Positions 56,311-64,000 of a stretch of DNA of 64,000 nucleotides are shown here, one piece after another (positions within the stretch are counted from its first letter, which is position 1; the number at the start of each line of letters is the position of its first letter). Where the stretch lies: the NCBI GenBank assembly GCA_032622095.1, contig CP136069.1:17351273-17415272 (forward strand), written 5' to 3'. Made by a program: the position numbers and the translations under genes. Origin of the DNA: Siphonodentalium dalli (taxonomy: Eukaryota; Mollusca; Scaphopoda; Gadilida; Siphonodentaliidae). Below the pieces are notes generated by a model, which did not search any database, was not told where the DNA came from, and worked only from the letters and a program-made list of their open reading frames with translations.

Positions 56311-56904
56311 TGAAAATAAGACGGTCATATGCAGTCTGCATAATAAGCTTCAATGAGGATGAGTTTAGTGCTGCTACCCAGCATAGTGGGATATATCATT
56401 ACCAAATTACCACATGTGAACCTCATTCTGTAGCTAGTTCTCCATGGTTGGTTGAGACCAAACTAGAATGAGGTGACTGAGGTCGTCAGAGGTTGAATTT
56501 GATCAGGTATAATGGGTAAATATTAATGCTATAAATAAATAGCTTTTTTCATTTTATTTACATTAAAGTTTATTCATGTGCTACATAACTGTTCATTTTC
56601 ATCTGGAACCAGTAGCATTGGTACATGGCAATGCAATCGGATGTAAAAGGCGAATTCCTGAGAGTTGGTTCATAATCTGGATTTCTGAGAAGCATCATGC
56701 CTATATACACACTAAATACTACCCTAAGCACTGCCCTAAGTGTCATACACACCTTAACAATGATGCTGAACACTTTGAGTCAATTATATTGCAGAAATGT
56801 TGTAAGAGGAAAACATTGTGACCACTTGGAAAAAAGTTACTTTTTTCGCGGCGGAACCACCCACCCACCCCGGTCAACTGTATGGAACAAAGTGAATGAA
56901 CCCC
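56311..56904. other. Unassigned stretch with repeat fragments
   Basis: 56340-56480 holds worn GAATGAGGT foldback units (ACCTCATTCTGTAGC and AGAATGAGGTGACTG). 56823-56880 holds TTTTTTCGCGGCGGAACCAC, then CCACCCACCCCGG, a fragment of the poly-G element family. No gene was found. Confidence 0.45.
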
Positions 56905-57046
56905 CTGTTATATCTAGTAATTTCAAGTATATAATGTATTATTAAAATGTTGCCAATGGTCGAGTGGTTTTTCCGAAATCCTGACTGATTTTCATGAATT
57001 ACATTGAACATATGAGGAAATTGTGTGAGTCTCGCATTCAAAATAA
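56905..57046 (-). mobile_element. Short LINE reverse-transcriptase fragment
   Basis: The - strand reads NARLTQFPHMFNVIHENQSG, then FRKNHSTIGNILIIHYILEI. ENQxGFRKxxSTxDxI is a conserved motif in the fingers region of LINE reverse transcriptases. It is truncated on both sides. Confidence 0.75.
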
Positions 57047-58687
57047 TATACCCAAACAACTCGGTAATATTGTACCGCTATTCTTGCCTGGTTCCTGCTT
57101 GCTTCCTTTCTTTTTATATACCTGTATTGGGATATTAAAGCAGTAAGAATATTAACGACCACACAGAAATGTTGTGAATTGTCAGGAAACTCGATCTCTT
57201 GGTTCATGGGAAACTTCGACAAAGATTATTTGACTATGAACCCAAAGTGAACTGCAGGCAACAAAAATTGTTTGATGCGTTTATCTTAATCGATACATGT
57301 TTGGTTTTTTATAACCCCCCCTTTATTACATCGAATTAAACACTGTAATTGTATGCTAGAGCAATTGTCATTCCCAGTAATCTCCTGTGTGAAAACGTGT
57401 TTGAAAATATGTGAGTGTGCCAATATGTACTAGTAAGTGATTGAAGTTTCGACAGACCTGTTGATATTCATCACTGACATATTAGTGGTTGTCCCATTCT
57501 CAGCGTGCCTGCTGCGCGAACATAGCTAGATTTTAGGATAGTCACATTTCTGATTGCCAATATAAGGGAACACTCGGCAAAAAGACGAAGGTTCCCAGAA
57601 ACCCATCATGTCCAGACTTCCCCTGGAACGTGTCAAACGAGAATATGATTGATGGAACTTTTTAACATTTGTCATATATTCGCAGCATGAGGAAGACTCA
57701 AGAGAGCCTCGCGATGAATCCCGGGCGCCTGTGGGAACCTTCGCCCATGCAGGGCGTTTGTTAACACTGGCGTCTTTATTTAGCCCTGATTTATGGCAGG
57801 AACACGCGGCTTTCTGATGAGCTCGCGCCCCAAGTTTAGAGTCGTAAAGGAGCCATTAGAATCATTAAGTGCACTGGCCGTCATCGACTGACCGCCATTG
57901 CTTGCATACAAAGACCAGACTACGGGGGTCTGGGTAAGAATCTCGCGATTTCACGGATATAATCACCCCATGACGATGGTCTCTATGGGAGTATCAAGAG
58001 ATAAGGGGTCATCCATCACAGGCGATGAAGTGATACTAAAATCGCATCAGTCTAATTGTTTTGGTACTTAATCACAGCATGGTCCGAGGTTACATCACAC
58101 TATAAGGCAACAGTCAACTTGAGTCAAGGGCTGCTGGAATATAAATTCGGTCAGAACATTCGAATATTCGGCATAAAACTATTGCTTTGGCTTTCGGTCG
58201 TAGTAGTGCCTCGGGTTCTGCACAATTGACGACACTATCATGTATACGACCACGCATATTTATTTGCGCCACTTGGGCAATGTCTCCGGTAATAGTATTT
58301 TGGTCGTTTTGCTAAAAAATGTCGTACAACGTATCAATGTAGATTTCCGGCTGATGCCGACAAACGTGTCGTCGGATGTATCGAGCTGCAAGCATGCCGT
58401 GTAGAAAGTAAGTTCGATAATATTCAAGCATAAAGAAATTCCTGGTAGTACACCCTGTTCCACATTGGTATTGCTGTTGCATATCGTCGGTGGGATAAAC
58501 GGTCACATATCGTGTCTATTAGAATTTCATATACATGTATGAATATATGGCTTCAGATCATAATAAATCGAACATTTCGGATCATTTAGCTCTCGCAAAA
58601 AAAAAACAATCAAGTCAAAGGCAATGCCAATCCCGACCATGTTCGAAAGTATTGTTGCACTACTAGTCTGTGGAACTTCGTGAAATG
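57047..58687. other. Apparently single-copy, gene-less stretch
   Basis: No repeat shared with the rest of the window and no exon was recognised. 57690-58060 is richer in G+C than its surroundings. Confidence 0.4.
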
Positions 58688-58934
58688 GAGTGTCACACAT
58701 ATAACTTCACTCGGAACACTATAGACATTTACTTGTGGTTGCTATAGCATATGTGAGACCACACTCGGCTAGTAACTGAGTGTCACACATATAACTTCAC
58801 TCGGAACACTATAGACATTTACTTGTGGTTGGTATAGCATATATGAGACCACACTCGGCTAGTAACTGAGTGTCACACATATAACCTTCACTCGGAACAC
58901 TATAGACATTTACTTGTGGTTGTTATAGCATATA
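58688..58934. repeat. 90-bp tandem repeat, 2.7 units
   Basis: Units begin GAGTGTCACACATATAACTT at 58688, 58778 and 58868 and differ at few positions. Each contains CACTCGGAACACTATAGACA and GAGACCACACTCGGCTAG. The third unit is incomplete. Confidence 0.92.
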
Positions 58935-59724
58935 GCTAATTCTTATGGTGTCGTTACAAACTCCAGGCAGAGTTATCTCCCGTCGCTCCGCTGAGATACC
59001 ACTGCCATAATGACATTAATTGGTAAGGATTTCTTACGTGTTTTTAGTTCTTATGTTTTAGGATTAAAATTGTCTATGTCTGGCTAAGTTCTTATTTTTC
59101 TGATCAATACCGAAAGAAATACCATTATTGCAAACTTAAAAAAAAATTTGGTGGTCAAAACAAGATAATAGGTGACTAACTATAGTTCCGCGACGATATG
59201 TAAAAATAGATTTATCGTCTGCAAAGTACCATCCTGGCAGTGCTATATAGCAGTGATAACGTAGAGGGCGCTGTATGGAGTTTGGTGTCGTTATTGACTT
59301 GGTTCTTAAAAATGAAGTATTTACCTCACGTTTTCGCATTTTTACATTGTCCAAAACATTCGAATATTATTGAATTTATTCGAATATTCGGCCATCTCAA
59401 CGAGTGTCAAAATTGGCCGAATACCGAACACTATTGGCATATGCAAATGTTTTAAATGCGTATATACTTGTGGAATATATGTCAGCACGAAACGCATTTT
59501 TTTCTAGATTTAATTAATAAGTCTGTCGGCCCACAATTTCATGTTCTACACCAAACGGGCTAAAAACTACGAAAAGTGGAAAAATCGCTTTTTTTTGAAT
59601 TTTGGGCCCTAATTTGGTCGAAATTTTGGCAACTATTTGGTAATTTTGCTTGTATGGTCGGGGCCACCATACGGTAGTCTTTGTCCGGTTAAAATCGGAC
59701 CAAAAACTAGGAAAATTTTGTCCA
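58935..59724. other. Gene-less stretch
   Basis: Contains a short duplication of CGAATATT-type phrases near 59360-59390. No exon was supported. Confidence 0.4.
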
Positions 59725-60620
59725 AATTGATAACGAGGAGCATTTCCTCCTCCATTGTACCTCGCTGTCAGACGAGCGCGCTAAATTTCACGAGAAAATA
59801 ACACCCGATCTCCTAACCACCCCCAACGAGAGGCTATTCAATAAAATATTGACAAGCACAGACCCAACAACTCTACGGGCACTGGCATACTTCGTCCACT
59901 GTGGACTGAAAAAGAAAGTTGTTTGGCAATCAAGTGACGAATTGGTTAACCCTTTACCCAACAGAACGGCCCTGTGCCAATGCATTCTCTTATATATGCG
60001 AGTCGACCATAGGTCGCCTCGCATATATAAGAGAATGCATTGGCTTAACACATTAAAAATTATAAAATTGTTAAAGAATGTAAAAAAAAATGGTAAAAAG
60101 TGTTAAAAACAGATTTTTTTTAGGCCAATGCATTCTCTTATATATGCGAGGCGACCTATGGTCGACTCGCATATATAAGAGAATGCATTGGCACAGGGCA
60201 TAACTGTAACCATCACAATGTGGTCAATGAACCGGTTCCAATGATATCCATATTTGTATGGTGTTATTGAGACAGACCGAAGATATTTTAGGCTGTTGAA
60301 GCTTTATTTGGCCGGTTTTGGCCGGTTTGTTGGGTAAAGGGTTAATAGAGTACAACAAAAAAGCCCTATCAACTTGACACCATCCTGGTTTGATGCTGGC
60401 CGATGATGTATAATATCAATTAACATAACTACATTGACACTTATATACATCTATATATGTATATCTTGCTATTTATTTTGTTCCATGTTATCTGTCCATG
60501 TTCTTGTACATGTTCTTGTATATGTGTACACTTGACCATATTTGGTGTAAAAGTATAATAAAATTTATTGTTATTCTATGTTAATGTACATTATGGTGTA
60601 ACGTACACATAAACTTGATT
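59725..60620 (+). mobile_element. 5'-truncated LINE 3' end interrupted by a TTAA MITE
   Basis: The + strand reads IDNEEHFLLHCTSLSDERAK, then FHEKITPDLLTTPNERLFNK and ALAYFVHCGLKKKVVWQSSD ELV. This aligns along its length with the C-terminus of the LINE at 54411 (IDNEEHFLIYCTTLSDERSL). At 59946 the MITE (59950-60341) enters at TTAA; after it the homology resumes (AATAGAGTACAACAAAAAAG) in the same frame once one TTAA is discounted. The 3' UTR ends AAACTTGATTGATTG near 60620. The coding part is otherwise free of stops. Confidence 0.85.
59950..60341. mobile_element. TTAA MITE, CCCTTTACCCAAC ends, two cassettes, inside a LINE
   Basis: TTAA at 59946-59949 and 60342-60345, with cassettes at 59977-60043 and 60125-60191. 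The interrupted LINE proves that TTAA is a duplicated target site and fixes the element's ends exactly. Confidence 0.93.
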
Positions 60621-60673
60621 GATTGTTATAAACATTGGGATAAACACACGTGGGATAAATGTAGCGGCGCTAG

Positions 60674-61229
60674 CAGGGGGGCGGGGTAGAAAAAAGTTTT
60701 TTCCGGGCACGTATGCCGGGGTGGGTGGGTGGTCGATAGGACCAACAAACAATTTTTTCCGCAACTCAAAAATATTTTCTTTTTGACTGTTTTTGCAATG
60801 AGTTTGGCTTAAAATACATCTATATGTCAATATTAACATAAATGACAAATTTCATGATGATCAGACAAACAGTATAGCCTGTATATAGCCCATGCTAATG
60901 GATTGAATTTTTAAATCCATGATGGCTGCTGGCAGCCATGTTTTTTTTTACTAAATGACCCCAAAATGACTTGTTCCTATTTACATGTCAATGTTAACAT
61001 CCATGACAAATATTATGCACAGAAATTCATATACAGCTGTTTACAGTGAATTTCCCCTCGCAAATCTCTGTTTTAGTGTTAAAAGGGGGGGGGGGGTGTC
61101 CAAAAATGGTCAGAAAAAAACTGCTGAAAACGGAAAACAATTTGGGCGTGGGGGTGGGTGGGTCCCAACAAGGGTCCAAAGTCAAAAATCAGCATACGTG
61201 CCTGCAAATTTTTTCCGACTCCTCCCTGA
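60674..61229. mobile_element. Poly-G-ended hAT-like non-autonomous element, 556 bp
   Basis: CGCTAG at 60668-60673 and 61230-61235 is a 6-bp direct repeat. The ends are inverted: CAGGGGGGCGGGG ... GGGCACGTATGCCGGGG on the left, and CAGCATACGTGCCTGCAAAT ... CTCCCTG on the right. About 400 bp matches 25253-25655 in inverted orientation. An inner G tract at 61085-61096 and GGGTGGGTGGGT near 61150 are also present. It is non-coding. Confidence 0.75.
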
Positions 61230-61349
61230 CGCTAGGGGAAATGGACAAACATTAACAGTCGATCTGCTCTAAGTAAAGCTAGAAAATTTATATCTTTTCT
61301 TAAAATTGAGACATGGTCCCTGTGTTGTGATTCCCTTATCAAAAATCGT

Positions 61350-61611
61350 GCCTTCAAGCCTTGAAATAGGGTGTCTGTCATTTGCAGAATGAGGTCCCCA
61401 GAGGGTGAATTTAGTGATGCTACCCCACATAGCGGGCTAGCATCACCAAATTCACCCTCTGTGAACCTCATTCTGCTGAGGTGTAAGCAGAATGAGGTCC
61501 CCAGAGGGTGAATTTGGTGATGCTAGCCCGCTATGTGGTGTAGCATAACTAAATTCACCCCCTGGGGACCTCATTCTGGAAATGACAGACACCCTATTTC
61601 AAGGCTTGCGT
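61350..61611. mobile_element. Compound foldback with four alternating units
   Basis: The outer arms are CTTGAAATAGGGTGTCTGTC and GACAGACACCCTATTTCAAG. Inside, the unit GCAGAATGAGGTCCCCAGAG...GTGATGCTA appears four times in alternating orientation: two hairpins in a row (61385-61472 and 61488-61579), each about 90 bp. The whole is also one large palindrome centred near 61480. Confidence 0.85.
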
Positions 61612-61620
61612 GCCTTGACC

Positions 61621-63397
61621 ACAACTCGCCTGGTCGACATTATTATAACACGACCATTACTATAATATCCCACGGCCTTCTTGTGTGTAATATCAAAGAA
61701 CATTTGTCGGCAAATTGTCGCCGGCGCCTCACGTTCTGAACTGTGTGGTCGCCGTCGAAATGTTTCATGGGAACTTCGCTACTCGTTGGTTACGATTTCA
61801 AAGAAAACATGCGATAACACTTGTTATGTGCTATCGGTCTTTGAGTCACGTCCGTTTTCGTTTCGTTTCGTTTCCTTGTTTGTTTTCTTTGAACACATCA
61901 CGACTCAACGCGGATCAAGATGGATCCGTTGTTTGCTCGTGATGCAATATTATTATTCCAGAGAAAATTAGTTCCGTTTCTTGTTAATGAGTTTCCTTTT
62001 TATGTTGGAATTGCTGTAGCTTTGAGGATTAATGCAAGCACTGATGTGGATAATACTGTCTAACTTGAGATGATAGCAGGGGCATGCCGCAGGGAGGAGG
62101 GGCATCCCTAAAATAAGCCAAAACATATTTTTACCACCGCGCGGGACATTTATGACATGAGCAGTTGGGGGATGTCAGGCTTTACAACAGTTGGCAACTA
62201 TAGTATTCCTGTATTCGGTGTATGTTGTGAGCGAATACCATCTCTATAATAAAACAAATAAACTAAAAGGGGTATATGTCTAAAACGTGTTTCGAACTTT
62301 AAATCAGTTTATATTAGCAATAACAGTCACGTTGGTCGATTAATTTTTTTAATTGCTTGGGAATTGCTAAGCTAAAATGGAATATCGTTTCTAAGTTCAA
62401 GATCGCTATGCTAGCCCAGTTAAATCGAGCCCCGAACAATACCCCAATACACAATATATGCCAGAAAAGTTCTCAATGGTCCATTTCCTGAAAACCCTGG
62501 CTTATTTTGCGAGGCCATTATGGCGGACACGTCTTCAAACGGAATTCTACGAGAGTTCTGATCATGATTCGCGTTGCCACTTGCCAAATTTGCCAATGGC
62601 AAAATAATTCACATTTGGCAAAAAATATTTTCATTTAGCAAAAGTTTTGGAAAGTCACTTGTTAATTCCTCAATAAAGTTGAAAAATATCGGTCAATCAA
62701 TACCATTCATTTTAGGAGACTATAATAGAATAATATTAGTGGTGTTTTACATGGTTTCGGAAAAGTTAACACTGTTAGTCTGATAACATTAGTATCGATT
62801 GGGTGGAGGGATTACCCGTATTTAGTGTGATGCATGGTGGTGTTTACATAGCTAATCCTCTTGTGATGTGCCCTTCTGATGAAGCAACCCTTCTACCATT
62901 TTGTTGTTCGGTGATTTGATTATTGTTATATGACAATCCATAATAGAGAAGAGAGTATAGCTATTAACGAACTGCTTTCCTATCGATATCAAACATCGAT
63001 CAAACCGCGAGTGTCGAAACATAACATCCAATCAATGTTGCAGAAAATGATACTATCGGGGATAACATTTGGTAAATTCAAAAAGAATTTGGCAAAAAAA
63101 TATTTTCATTTGGCAATTAATTTCGCAAAAGTAAATTTCGGTCCAGCGCGGACCCTGGTTCTGGTTCTGGTTCTGGTCCGTTATCGAGGACAGATCATAT
63201 ATCGTGTTGAACTAAATTTTCATATCCAAATTGGAAGCATATGGTCATTTCTGTGTCATATATTTTATTATGGTGGCCGAATATTCAAACATATTCGTAC
63301 AGCTTTTGGATATTTTGGACTGAATGTGTGTACGAACACACAAAAGTATCCCCCGGGGTTATTCACAGAGCCAGAAGAACAATCACCTAATGCGCAT
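61621..63397. other. Gene-less stretch
   Basis: 62585-62650 and 63070-63130 share TTTGGCAAAAAAWTATTTTCATTTRGCAA. 63157-63178 repeats GGTTCT. No exon was supported. Confidence 0.4.
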
Positions 63398-63756
63398 AAG
63401 ATTGTCCACTTATAAACGGACAATCCGTACCTAAAATGATCGTTAATTAATGGACAATCCGATCACGCGTGGCACGCGATCTTGGGATTGTCCACTAAAT
63501 CACGACATATATAGATAATCCTGCATGCTAGCTTCATATTAAATCTGAAGGGTACAAATCGCCGTTATTTAGTAAATTAACATTCTTTATAGAGTTATTG
63601 TCCTTCATATTAAATATGAAGCTAACATGCAGGAATATCTATACATGTCGTCATTTAGTTGACAATCCCAGGCTCGCGTGCCACGCGTGGTCGGATTGTC
63701 CATTAATTAACGAACAGTTTAGGTACGGATTGTCCGTTTATAAGTGGCCAATCCTT
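63398..63756. mobile_element. Foldback element, arms of about 155 bp
   Basis: The left arm reads ATTGTCCACTTATAAACGGA, CAATCCGTACC, CGTTAATTAATGGACAATCC, CACGCGTGGCACGCGA, then CTGCATGCTAGCTTCATATT. The right arm is its complement with scattered differences. The loop of about 50 bp holds CGCCGTTATTTAGTAA. Several shorter GGACAATCC/GGATTGTCC pairs occur within each arm, so each arm can also fold on itself. It is non-coding. Confidence 0.88.
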
Positions 63757-63796
63757 GAAGAATTGCCTGAGAACAATACATCGCGTTTAATACTTA

Positions 63797-64000
63797 AAGA
63801 TGCATAATCCGATTAAGCGCCCCTCGATTACTATTTATTAAGCGCCCCTCGATTACTATTTATTAAGTGCCCCTCGATTACTATTTATTAAGCGCCCCTC
63901 GATTACTATTTAATAAGCGCCCATCGATTACTATTTATTAAGCGCCCCTCGATTACTATTTATTAAGCGCCCCTCGATTACTATTTATTAAGCGCCCCTC
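63797..64000. repeat. R1 end followed by a 25-bp tandem repeat to the window edge
   Basis: AAAGATGCATAATCCGATTA (the R1 start, as at 29231) leads into at least eight units of AAGCGCCCCTCGATTACTAT-TTATT. Copy 1 of R1 has a single such unit (CTCCCATCAATTACTATTTATT), so the array is an expansion of one R1 segment. The array continues beyond the window. Confidence 0.9.

Noticed and set aside
62930-63415. 161-aa + strand frame
   Set aside because: No motif, no splice context, includes a GGTTCT run and runs into the foldback at 63398.

Overview
The window looks like nuclear DNA of a marine invertebrate, most likely a mollusc or other lophotrochozoan. It is AT-rich and gene-poor, and it carries spliced exons, CR1-like and other non-LTR retrotransposon pieces, tRNA-derived SINEs, long microsatellites and many palindromic MITEs. 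A three-period repeat at 2465-2990 resembles a repeat I know from mollusc genomes. One 100-base assembly gap sits at 7954-8053. I see no rRNA, no canonical tRNA gene, no CRISPR and no prokaryotic operon.

Host genes are few. (1) A small three-exon gene on the + strand at 27561-30377 encodes a predicted 79-residue protein: a hydrophobic N-terminus followed by a very charged coiled coil. Its two introns contain a SINE and a MITE. (2) A single cadherin-repeat exon lies on the - strand at about 24560-24860. It has a good splice acceptor but needs one frameshift. (3) A degenerate PHD-like zinc-finger exon lies at 19840-20000. The only long intact reading frame (852 aa, - strand, 14678-17236) is a hAT transposase. 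It lies inside a 4.36-kb element with matching ends (13177-17533), which sits in turn inside a larger inverted-repeat element (9859-17680) made of AACGCGGTC-rich ends and an internally duplicated body.

Layout. 1-8480: MITEs, foldbacks and short palindromic arrays. 8481-17680: sparse sequence, then the nested DNA transposons. 17681-21030: a T-shaped palindrome, a 1.2-kb inverted-duplication insert with 8-bp direct repeats, and a LINE 3' fragment. 21031-26144: a minisatellite, a duplicated 90-bp block, a LINE fragment, the cadherin exon and two repeats. 26145-31300: the small spliced gene. 31308-36004: a large inverted repeat filled with (TC)n arrays and split by a poly-G-ended hAT-like element. 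36191-43145: MITEs and a 59-bp satellite. 43292-51370: foldbacks, a SINE-like unit, MITEs and a LINE zinc-knuckle fragment. 51440-52493: a (GAT)n tract. 52965-60600: three LINE remnants, one of them precisely interrupted at TTAA by a MITE, plus a small RT fragment. 60674-64000: a poly-G hAT-like element, two large foldbacks and a 25-bp tandem repeat running off the end.

The most unusual pattern is a 67-bp near-palindrome (about 19 copies plus partial ones). It recurs, often as a facing pair, inside several non-autonomous elements whose ends and target sites are unrelated. Several separate families of palindromic elements are also flanked by TTAA, the target of piggyBac-like transposases, yet no such transposase is present in the window.
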